A DNA stretch of 36,523 nucleotides from Deltaproteobacteria bacterium (GTDB lineage: Bacteria > Desulfobacterota > Desulfobacteria > Desulfobacterales > Desulfatibacillaceae), in contig JACRLG010000030.1 in assembly GCA_016235345.1 (NCBI GenBank), forward strand, positions 1 to 36,523, read 5' to 3'. The translations under genes and the position numbers were made by a program. Within the stretch, counting starts at the first letter, position 1. Each line of letters starts with the position of its first letter. The notes beneath the pieces are model-generated. The model saw nothing but the letters and a program-made list of their open reading frames with translations. It was not told where the DNA came from and did not search any database. Shown one piece after another: positions 23,826-30,869 of this stretch.

Positions 23826-24329
23826 ATGGCTCAAACCAACGGAGTGACGAAACCGGATATCGAGGACGTCACCTTTGAAATGTGGATAAAGATCGACGAC
23901 ATCGCAGCCGAGTACAAGGGCAGGCCGGGCTCCACCATTCCGGTTCTCAGGCTCTGCCAGGAAACGGTGGGTTATCTTCCGAAGCCCCTTCTGGGCTACA
24001 TAGCGGACAAAATGGGCGTGGCCAGAAGCGAGGTCTTCGGCGTTGCCACCTTCTATGCCCTTTTTTCCATGACCCCCAAGGGCCGCCACACCATAAGGGT
24101 GTGCGAAGGAACGGCCTGCTACGTGCGCGGGATCAAGGAAGTCATGGACCGCATTAAGAACCAGTACAAGATTCCGGTCGGCGGCACCACCGAAGATCGC
24201 CGCTTCTCCCTGGAATCCGTCCGCTGCCTGGGAGCCTGCGGCCTGGCCCCGGTGGTGGTGGTCAACCACGACACCTACGGCGCGGTGACTCCGGAGAAGA
24301 TGGACGAGATTCTCACCAGATACGAATAA
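23826..24329 (+). CDS. NuoE/HydC-like [2Fe-2S] subunit
   Basis: This 167-residue protein is a thioredoxin-like [2Fe-2S] subunit of the NuoE/HydC type. It carries electrons between the NAD-binding flavin subunit and the catalytic subunit. The N-terminal helical part includes GSTIPVLRLCQETVGYLPK and GVARSEVFGVATFYALF. The four cluster ligands are in VCEGTACYVRG and RCLGACGLAP, in the order and spacing expected for the family. The start ATG 23826 follows AAGGGAGA. It sits between fdhA and the NuoF/HydB-like gene, so the three probably form one soluble complex. The 215-base gap after fdhA holds palindromic copy C and no gene. Confidence 0.92.
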   Translation: MAQTNGVTKPDIEDVTFEMWIKIDDIAAEYKGRPGSTIPVLRLCQETVGYLPKPLLGYIADKMGVARSEVFGVATFYALFSMTPKGRHTIRVCEGTACYVRGIKEVMDRIKNQYKIPVGGTTEDRRFSLESVRCLGACGLAPVVVVNHDTYGAVTPEKMDEILTRYE

Positions 24330-24458
24330 GTCCGGAAAGAGTGAATCTTCGCCCTGCCAAAAGCCGGGCCAATGAAATATGGATCACGGAGCTTTTCCAG
24401 CCCTTATTCCCCCTCCATTATGACGGGGGCTGCGGAGGAAAAGCAGGAGGACAACGAA

Positions 24459-26345
24459 ATGCCAAACGCGGAAAAAACCGCAAAACCGATGGGTCGGCGA
24501 GTCAATTCAATCGATGAGCTGGAAGCCTGGCGCAAGGAGGTCATTGACGGCCTTGACCCCAACCGCCCCCTTATCGTGGTCTGCCACGGCACCGGGTGCG
24601 TTGCCGGCGGAAGCCCCTTTGTCACCAAGGCCCTGAAGGCGGCTTTGGAAGAAAGCGGCGTGGCGGCTGATTTGGCCATTGAAGTCAAGACCACCGGCTG
24701 CCAGGGTTTCTGCTCCAGGGGGCCGCTGGTTTCCATCTATCCCCAGGGCATATTCTACCAGCAGGTGAAGCCCGAAGACGCAGATGAAATAGTCAACGAA
24801 ACCGTGAAGAACGGAAACCTTGTTGACCGCCTCCTTTACAAGGACGCCAAGACCAACCAGTATATTCCCAAGATCGACGACATTCCCTTCTATAAGCTCC
24901 AGCACAGGCTGGTGCTCAAGAACTTCGGAACCCTGGACCCCTGCTCCATTGAAGATTCCCTGGCCTCCGGCGGTTACAGGGCGCTTTCCAAGGCCCTTCT
25001 CACCATGACCCCGGACGGGATAATAGATGAGGTGAAAACCTCCTACATCAGAGGCCGTGGAGGCGCCGGTTTTCCCACGGGCCTCAAGTGGCGCTTTGCC
25101 CGCGACGCCCAGGGTGACGTGAAATACGTCCTTTGCAACGCTGACGAAGGCGATCCAGGAGCCTTCATGGATCGCTCCATCCTGGAGGCCGACCCCCACG
25201 CGGTCCTCGAGGGCATGGTGATAGCGGCCAAGGCCATAGGCTCCCACCAGGGCTACATCTATTGCCGCACCGAGTATCAGCTGGCCATCGAGCGCATGAA
25301 CATCGCCATCGCCCAGGCCAAGGAAAGCGGGCTTCTTGGGAAAAACATCCTGGGAAGCGGCTTTGATTTCGACCTTGAAATCTACGAGGGCGCGGGAGCC
25401 TTCGTGTGCGGCGAGGAAACCGCCCTCATGGCTTCCATCGAGGGACGCCGTGGAATGCCACGCCCAAGGCCGCCTTTTCCGGCCCACCAGGGCCTCTGGA
25501 AAAAGCCGAGCATCCTGAACAACGTGGAAACCTTCGCAAATATTGGCCGCATCATTTATGAAGGCGGCGCGGCATACGCGGCGGTGGGCACAGAAACCAG
25601 CAAGGGCAGCAAGGTTTTCGCCCTTTCCGGCGTGGTGAACAACATCGGCCTCGTCGAGGTGCCCATGGGCATTCCCATACGCACCATAATAGACGACATT
25701 GGCGGCGGCATTCCCAAGAAGAAGAAGTTCAAGGCCGTTCAACTCGGCGGGCCATCGGGCGGCTGCGTTCCCACAGATCATCTCGACACCGTTATAGATT
25801 ACGAGGAAATCGCCAAGGTGGGAGCCATCATGGGCTCCGGCGGCATGATCGTGATGGACGAGACCACCTGCATGGTGGACATGGCGCGCTTTTTCATGGA
25901 ATTCATCCAGGACGAGTCCTGCGGCAAGTGCACCCCCTGCCGGGAAGGCACCCGCCGGATGCTGGACATCCTGGAGGGAATCTGCGAGGGCAAAGGAGAG
26001 CCCGGCGACATCGAGAAGCTGGAAGAGCTTTCCGAGGTCATCAAGGAGAGCGCTCTTTGCGGCCTTGGCCAGACGGGGCCCAACCCGGTGCTTTCGACCC
26101 TTCGCTATTTCAGGCACGAGTACGAGGCGCACATCTACGAAAAACGCTGCCCGGCCAAGCGCTGCGCCGCGCTTTTGAAGTTTGAGATAGATATAGAGCT
26201 TTGCAAGAAGTGCGGACTTTGCGCCAAGGCCTGCCCGCAGAACACAATCATCTGGCAGAAGAAGGAAGTGGCCTTCCTCAACAAGGACGGCTGCGTGCAG
26301 TGCCTTTCCTGCTACTCGGTCTGCCCCAGCGGGGCCATATTCTGA
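24459..26345 (+). CDS. NuoF/HydB-like flavoprotein subunit with extra FeS domains
   Basis: This 628-residue subunit binds NAD(H) and FMN. ATG 24459 has AGGAGGA 7 bases upstream and is preferred over ATG 24372, which lacks a site. Order: an N-terminal thioredoxin-like [2Fe-2S] domain (CHGTGCVAGG ... TGCQGFCSRGP), the NuoF core with the FMN/NAD loop (RGRGGAGFPTGLKW, then CNADEGDPGAFMDR and GEETALMASIEGRRG), an SLBB domain, the [4Fe-4S] module (SCGKCTPCREGT ... ALCGLGQTGPNP), and a C-terminal two-cluster ferredoxin (CKKCGLCAKACP, CVQCLSCYSVCP). This architecture is that of HydB in electron-bifurcating hydrogenases and formate dehydrogenases, so ferredoxin may be a second partner besides NAD. Bifurcation itself cannot be read from sequence. 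Confidence 0.93.
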   Translation: MPNAEKTAKPMGRRVNSIDELEAWRKEVIDGLDPNRPLIVVCHGTGCVAGGSPFVTKALKAALEESGVAADLAIEVKTTGCQGFCSRGPLVSIYPQGIFYQQVKPEDADEIVNETVKNGNLVDRLLYKDAKTNQYIPKIDDIPFYKLQHRLVLKNFGTLDPCSIEDSLASGGYRALSKALLTMTPDGIIDEVKTSYIRGRGGAGFPTGLKWRFARDAQGDVKYVLCNADEGDPGAFMDRSILEADPHAVLEGMVIAAKAIGSHQGYIYCRTEYQLAIERMNIAIAQAKESGLLGKNILGSGFDFDLEIYEGAGAFVCGEETALMASIEGRRGMPRPRPPFPAHQGLWKKPSILNNVETFANIGRIIYEGGAAYAAVGTETSKGSKVFALSGVVNNIGLVEVPMGIPIRTIIDDIGGGIPKKKKFKAVQLGGPSGGCVPTDHLDTVIDYEEIAKVGAIMGSGGMIVMDETTCMVDMARFFMEFIQDESCGKCTPCREGTRRMLDILEGICEGKGEPGDIEKLEELSEVIKESALCGLGQTGPNPVLSTLRYFRHEYEAHIYEKRCPAKRCAALLKFEIDIELCKKCGLCAKACPQNTIIWQKKEVAFLNKDGCVQCLSCYSVCPSGAIF

Positions 26346-26368
26346 CCGTTTTCCAGATAGCCTGATTC

Positions 26369-26420
26369 ACGCAAGGGGGGGGCTGGCGCAGGAATTTTCT
26401 GCGTCAGGCCCCTTTTGCGT
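26369..26420 (+). terminator. Long hairpin after the formate dehydrogenase operon
   Basis: ACGCAAGGGGGGGGCTGGCG and the following CAG pair imperfectly with CTGCGTCAGGCCCCTTTTGC and the following GT around GAATTTT. It starts 24 bases after the HydB-like stop. No U-run follows, but TTTT lies within the descending arm. A terminator or 3'-end stabiliser is likely. Confidence 0.45.
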
Positions 26421-26608
26421 AATGGGAAATCGAGCGGATAAAATCCGGGCCTGCGAAAACTCCACCCGCCTTTGAAGCGCGGACTGGTCAGTATTCATAC
26501 TTTTGCGGGATTGCATAAATTGCAAACGCCATGATATTGCTAGGGCAATTGGCATGAAAACTTGAAATTTAAGGAAAATGCTTCAGCTCGGTTTACCGGG
26601 GGCAAACC

Positions 26609-27664
26609 ATGCTGCCGAAAGAAGAGCTTGCCGAAGCACGTATTCTTATCATTGACGACGCTCCGGAGATAGTCCGGCTCCTCACCTTTTACCTTAACGC
26701 CGAAGGGCTGAAAAACGTAAAAGGCGTAACAGATTCGCTGAAAGCCCTTGATGTTTACAGGGATTTCCAGCCCCACCTCGTTATACTTGATCTGATCATG
26801 CCCGTGAAGGACGGTTTCTCCGTCATGGAGGACATCAGGCGGCTCGATCCCGACACGTCTGCGGTTCTTGTGCTCACCTCCCAGAAAGAACAGGCCATCC
26901 GTATCCAGGCTCTCAATTCGGGGGCCAGGGACTTTCTCACCAAGCCTTTTGACAGGGCCGAGGCCCTCGCCCGCATAGCGAATCTTCTGCAGATGAGCCT
27001 CCTCTACGGCAGGGTGAGGGATCAGAACAGGCACCTTGAGCGCGTTGTGGCCCAGCGCACCAGGGAGTTGCAGGAAACGCGGTTTCAGATAATCAAGCGT
27101 CTGGGCAAGGCCGCCGAATACAAGGACGAGGACACGGGGCTCCACATCATGCGCATGAGCCGCATGTGCGGCCTTCTGGCCTACCTGGCCGGCCTTCCAA
27201 TCGACCGGTGCGAGCTTATGGAGCAGGCCAGCCCCATGCACGATATAGGGAAGATAGGAATTCCCGACCACATACTTCAAAAGCAGGGCTCCCTCACCCA
27301 CGACGAATACGAGGTCATGAAAACCCATACCACCATAGGCGCGGATCTGCTTTCGGGGGACGACTCGAAGCTGTTGCAGGTGGCGGGTTCCATTGCCTTG
27401 AACCATCATGAGCATTGGGACGGCAAGGGTTATCCGTCGGGGGCCACAGGGGAGGAAATACCCGTCGAAGGACGGATCTGCGCGATTTGCGACACCTTCG
27501 ACGCCCTGACATCCAGGCGGCCATATAAATCCCCCTGGACACCCGTGAACGCCGCTGCGGAACTCCATAATCTGAAAGGCCGGAATTTTGATCCCCAGCT
27601 GGTTGACACCTTTCTGGAGCACCTTCCGGAAATGGTAGAGGCTGTGGAGGATATTCACGAATAA
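26609..27664 (+). CDS. Response regulator with HD-GYP domain
   Basis: This 351-residue cytoplasmic protein has a receiver domain at about 11-125: the acidic pair D16-D17, phosphoacceptor D61 in VILDLIMPV, and the conserved Lys near 112 in LTKPF. A coiled-coil linker (RDQNRHLERVVAQRTRELQE) follows. The output is an HD-GYP domain at about 160-345, with HDIGKIGIPD starting at residue 211, NHHEHWDGKGYP ending at 276, and the other His ligands present. Such proteins degrade cyclic di-GMP when phosphorylated, affecting motility and surface growth. No histidine kinase gene is adjacent, so the partner is unknown. Start ATG 26609 has CGGGGGC upstream. Confidence 0.95.
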   Translation: MLPKEELAEARILIIDDAPEIVRLLTFYLNAEGLKNVKGVTDSLKALDVYRDFQPHLVILDLIMPVKDGFSVMEDIRRLDPDTSAVLVLTSQKEQAIRIQALNSGARDFLTKPFDRAEALARIANLLQMSLLYGRVRDQNRHLERVVAQRTRELQETRFQIIKRLGKAAEYKDEDTGLHIMRMSRMCGLLAYLAGLPIDRCELMEQASPMHDIGKIGIPDHILQKQGSLTHDEYEVMKTHTTIGADLLSGDDSKLLQVAGSIALNHHEHWDGKGYPSGATGEEIPVEGRICAICDTFDALTSRRPYKSPWTPVNAAAELHNLKGRNFDPQLVDTFLEHLPEMVEAVEDIHE

Positions 27665-27805
27665 GAAGGTTTGAGACCCCCCCGCCTGCCAGCCAACTGC
27701 ACGCAATCCGTCCTTCTATTTTAATCAGATTTATGGCATAGATTGTTAATCGTTTGAAAAACCGGCAAGCAATGCGGCTCAATGCTTTCTTGGGGGAACA
27801 TCGCC

Positions 27806-28528
27806 ATGTCCACAGGAAAAGGCAGGACGGTCCGGCTCCTGGTCCTCGCTTCAGCCGCCGCCGCCATCGGCCTTTTTTTCGCATCGGGCCTTCACCGCCA
27901 TTTCACTCTTGAGCAGGCCGGGCTTTACCGGGAAAAATTCTCCCATGCATACTCATCGGACACCTTTTTCGTAATCGCCTTATATTTCTGCGTTTATGTC
28001 GCAGCAACGGCCCTGTCCCTTCCCGGGGCGGCCATTTTGTCGCTTTTGGGCGGGGCGATTTTCGGCCTTTGGGCAGGAGTCGTCATAGTGTCCTTCGCCA
28101 GCAGCCTGGGGGCCCTGGCCGCCTGCGCCCTCTGCCGCTTCGTTTTTCGGGACTGGGTGGAAAAAAAATTCGGCGAGCGTCTTGTCGCGATAAACCGGGG
28201 CATTGAAAACGAGGGGGCCTTCTACCTTTTCGGCTTGAGGCTGGTTCCGGTCTTCCCGTTCTGGCTGGTGAACCTTGCCATGGGGCTCACCTCCATGCGC
28301 CTTCGTACCTTCTACTGGGTTTCCCAGCTGGGAATGTTTCCGGCCACGGTGGTCTTCATAAACGCAGGGAAAGAGCTTGGCCGGATAAGGAACACCTCTG
28401 ACATACTTTCGCCAAGCCTCTTCCTGTCCTTCGCCCTTCTGGGGCTTTTGCCCCTGGCCGCGAAAAAGGGCCTTGGCTGGTTGAAAGCCAGACGAATGAA
28501 ATCGGGCCCGCCGGATAACCCAGTGTGA
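27806..28528 (+). CDS. TVP38/TMEM64 family membrane protein
   Basis: This 240-residue integral membrane protein begins at ATG 27806, with TTGGGGGA upstream; an in-frame ATG at 27782 is an alternative. It has a first helix (LLVLASAAAAIGLFFASGL), then the VTT (DedA-like, SNARE-associated Golgi) domain with the marker LSLPGAAILSLLGGAIFG and the Gly-rich pair G(A)IFGLWAGVV, FGLRLVPVFPFWLVNLAMG in the middle, and more helices to the C-terminus. The family includes lipid scramblases and proteins of membrane homeostasis; the exact function here is not known. It lies 39 bases before a FAD disulfide reductase gene, an arrangement seen in many bacteria, so the two may act together. Confidence 0.9.
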   Translation: MSTGKGRTVRLLVLASAAAAIGLFFASGLHRHFTLEQAGLYREKFSHAYSSDTFFVIALYFCVYVAATALSLPGAAILSLLGGAIFGLWAGVVIVSFASSLGALAACALCRFVFRDWVEKKFGERLVAINRGIENEGAFYLFGLRLVPVFPFWLVNLAMGLTSMRLRTFYWVSQLGMFPATVVFINAGKELGRIRNTSDILSPSLFLSFALLGLLPLAAKKGLGWLKARRMKSGPPDNPV

Positions 28529-28567
28529 GCCCTGCCGACTTTTTGAGGAAAAGAACGGAGCAAGACC

Positions 28568-30010
28568 ATGCCTTACGACTACGACATAGGAATAATTGGC
28601 GCAGGGGCCGCAGGGCTTTCGGCTGCTGCCGGGGCGGCCCGTTTCGGGGCCAGGACCCTTTTGCTGGAAAAGGAGAAGATGGGCGGGGACTGCCTTCATT
28701 TCGGCTGTGTTCCGTCCAAGACCCTCATAAAATGCGCTTCGGTTTATCACGCCATGAAGACAGCATCCCGCTACGGGCTGCCTTCCGTGGAAGCGCCGCC
28801 CGTGGATTTCGGGGCGGTTTCCAGAAGAATCGAAGAGGTTGTGGAGAAAATCCAGGAGCACGACAGCGCGGAGAGGTTCCAGAGCCTTGGGGTGGACGTG
28901 GTTTTCGGCTCGGCCCGGTTTTCCGACGAGCACAGGGTGGAAGTGTCGGGAAAACGCCTGTCCGCCAAAAACTGGCTCATCGCCACCGGCTCATCGCCCC
29001 TGGTTCCGCCCATACCTGGGCTTTCCGAAGTCCCCTTTCTCACCAACCGCGACCTTTTTTCCCTGTCGAAACTTCCCGCCTCCCTTGCAATACTGGGGGC
29101 CGGACCCATAGGGATCGAGATGGCCCAGGCCTTTGCCCGGCTTGGATCAAAGGTCTCGGTGATCGAGATGGGAGGCCAGATTCTGCCAGCGGAAGACCCG
29201 GACATGGCCCTTATCATTATGGACCGTCTGAAGGCCGAGGGCGTGGACTTCATCATGGGGGCAAAGGCCGTTTCAGTGGAGCGCGCCGATGGCGGCGTGG
29301 CCGTCAACCTGGAAAACGCGGACAAGACCCCTGGCCGGGTTATGGCGGAATCGCTCCTGGTGGCGGTGGGAAGAAGCCCCAACACCGAAGGGCTTGGGCT
29401 TTCGCGGCTCGCCATTTCATCCACGCGCGGCGGCATAACCGTGGACGGGCACCTTCGCACGGACCGGGCGAATATCTATGCGGCGGGCGACTGCAAGGCG
29501 GGCTTGAAGTTCACCCACGTGGCAGGCTATGACGCATCGATCTTTTTGACCAATTCAGTCTTGCACCTGCCCCGCAAAAGCGATTATACCAGGATACCCT
29601 GGTGCACATACACGGATCCCGAACTCGCCTCGGTTGGGCTTAACGAGAAGAGGGCCAGGTCAGCCAACGAGAAGTTCAGCGTGATCGTAGAAGAATTTTC
29701 CTCCAACGACCGGTTTCTGGCCGAAGGCGCGGCCAGCGGGCGCATCAAGCTCATACTGGGAGAACAGTCCAGGGTGTTGGGAGTCCAGATAGCGGGCCCC
29801 CACGCCGGGGAGATTCTTTCCGGCTGGGTCGTGGCTCTGGCCGGAAACGTGGGCCTTGCGAAAATGGCCGGGGCCGTTTTCCCGTATCCCACCCTTTCGG
29901 AGATCGACAAGAAGGTTTCCGGCAAGGTTTTCGAGCCAAAAATTTTTTCAGACACCGTAAAAAAGACCTTGCGCCTGCTGTTCCGCTACAAGGGACAGGG
30001 GCCGGGATAA
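28568..30010 (+). CDS. FAD disulfide oxidoreductase (mercuric reductase-like)
   Basis: This 480-residue enzyme of the pyridine nucleotide-disulfide oxidoreductase class I type has the FAD loop GIIGAGAAGLSAAAG (residues 8-22), a redox-active disulfide C42-C47 in GGDCLHFGCVPSKTL, the NAD(P) loop AILGAGPIGIEMAQAF (about 178-193), and the second FAD motif NIYAAGDCKAGL (about 302-313). The C-terminal dimer domain has FPYPTLSEIDKK, where dihydrolipoyl dehydrogenases have HAHPTLSE, so the catalytic His is replaced by Tyr. It is therefore not a standard lipoamide dehydrogenase, and no MerA heavy-metal domain or C-terminal vicinal Cys pair is present, so mercury reduction is unsupported. Position after the TVP38 gene suggests a membrane-linked role. 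Confidence 0.88.
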   Translation: MPYDYDIGIIGAGAAGLSAAAGAARFGARTLLLEKEKMGGDCLHFGCVPSKTLIKCASVYHAMKTASRYGLPSVEAPPVDFGAVSRRIEEVVEKIQEHDSAERFQSLGVDVVFGSARFSDEHRVEVSGKRLSAKNWLIATGSSPLVPPIPGLSEVPFLTNRDLFSLSKLPASLAILGAGPIGIEMAQAFARLGSKVSVIEMGGQILPAEDPDMALIIMDRLKAEGVDFIMGAKAVSVERADGGVAVNLENADKTPGRVMAESLLVAVGRSPNTEGLGLSRLAISSTRGGITVDGHLRTDRANIYAAGDCKAGLKFTHVAGYDASIFLTNSVLHLPRKSDYTRIPWCTYTDPELASVGLNEKRARSANEKFSVIVEEFSSNDRFLAEGAASGRIKLILGEQSRVLGVQIAGPHAGEILSGWVVALAGNVGLAKMAGAVFPYPTLSEIDKKVSGKVFEPKIFSDTVKKTLRLLFRYKGQGPG

Positions 30011-30067
30011 ACTCCCCTTAATAATTGCGGAAGCACTGTTTGGAATGATGCGCCAAGGAGGACAGTC

Positions 30068-30814
30068 ATGACACTGAAGGCCCGGCTCCTGCCGTTGCTC
30101 GTATTGCTTCTGCTGGCCTTTCCGGTGGCGTCCCCGGCTTTTTCCGAGCCTGACAACGGCGTTTACGCCGGGCTTTTGGACCGCCACAACAAAAAGGGCG
30201 TTTTGGACTACAAGGGGCTCAAAAGTGAAGAGGCCCTGCTCGACAGCTACCTCGCAGTTCTTGCCAGGGTGAAGCCGGACGAACTGCCCCGCGACTCCCA
30301 ACTGGCCTTTTACATCAACCTTTACAACGCATCCACCATCAAGCTGGTTCTTTCGGAGTATCCCGGAATTAAAAGCATAAAGGACGTGGGCGGCTTTTTC
30401 GGCCCCTGGAAGAAGAAGTTCGTGAGGCTCGGCGGAAAAACCGTGACCCTTGGACACATAGAGCACCAGATACTGCGCCCGCGCTTCGCCGACCCCCGGG
30501 TTCATTTCGCCCTGGTGTGCGCATCCAGGGGTTGTCCGCCGCTTTTGGGCGCGCCTTACGAGGGAAGTCTCGTCAACCGCCAGTTGGACGAGGTGGTGAC
30601 GGGCGCGGTCAACGATCCTGCCCGTACCTACGTGAAGGATGGCCGCATTTACGTTTCCAGGATTTTCAAATGGTTTTCGGGCGACTTCGGCAAAGACCCC
30701 ATAGGATTCGTGGAGCGCTATGCCAGGGGGCATCTGAAGGAAGCCATCGCCGGGTCCAGAAAGGACCTTAAGATCGAGTATCTCGAATATGACTGGTCGT
30801 TGAACGGCCGCTGA
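30068..30814 (+). CDS. Secreted DUF547 family protein
   Basis: This 248-residue protein has an AAGGAGG ribosome binding site and the signal peptide MTLKARLLPLLVLLLLAFPV to about residue 28 (PAFS-EPD), so it is exported. The mature part is a DUF547 domain: LAFYINLYNASTIKLVLSEY (about 81-100), GHIEHQILRPRFADPRVHFA and LVCASRGCPPLLGAPY (about 145-160), ending RIFKWFSGDFGKD. The conserved Cys pair and His are present. DUF547 proteins have no agreed activity, although a papain-like relation has been proposed. It follows the TVP38 and FAD reductase genes by 57 bases, and the three may form one operon connecting membrane and periplasmic redox functions. Confidence 0.88.
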   Translation: MTLKARLLPLLVLLLLAFPVASPAFSEPDNGVYAGLLDRHNKKGVLDYKGLKSEEALLDSYLAVLARVKPDELPRDSQLAFYINLYNASTIKLVLSEYPGIKSIKDVGGFFGPWKKKFVRLGGKTVTLGHIEHQILRPRFADPRVHFALVCASRGCPPLLGAPYEGSLVNRQLDEVVTGAVNDPARTYVKDGRIYVSRIFKWFSGDFGKDPIGFVERYARGHLKEAIAGSRKDLKIEYLEYDWSLNGR

Positions 30815-30869
30815 TCCCAAGGCCGTTTTCGTCCGATAGCTTTTTCACGCGCTTTTGCGGGAGGCTTCA

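Noticed and set aside
24507-26132. 541-codon open frame on the minus strand
   Set aside because: It lies fully antisense to the NuoF/HydB-like gene, and its translation shows no motif. It is a by-product of GC-rich codon usage.
26551-26567. TTGGCATGAAAACTTGAA as a sigma-54 promoter of the HD-GYP gene
   Set aside because: The distance between the GG and the downstream TTG element is one base too long, and the GC of the -12 box is missing.
28568-30010. Dihydrolipoyl dehydrogenase or true mercuric reductase
   Set aside because: The catalytic His of the former is Tyr, and the N-terminal metal domain and C-terminal Cys pair of the latter are absent.
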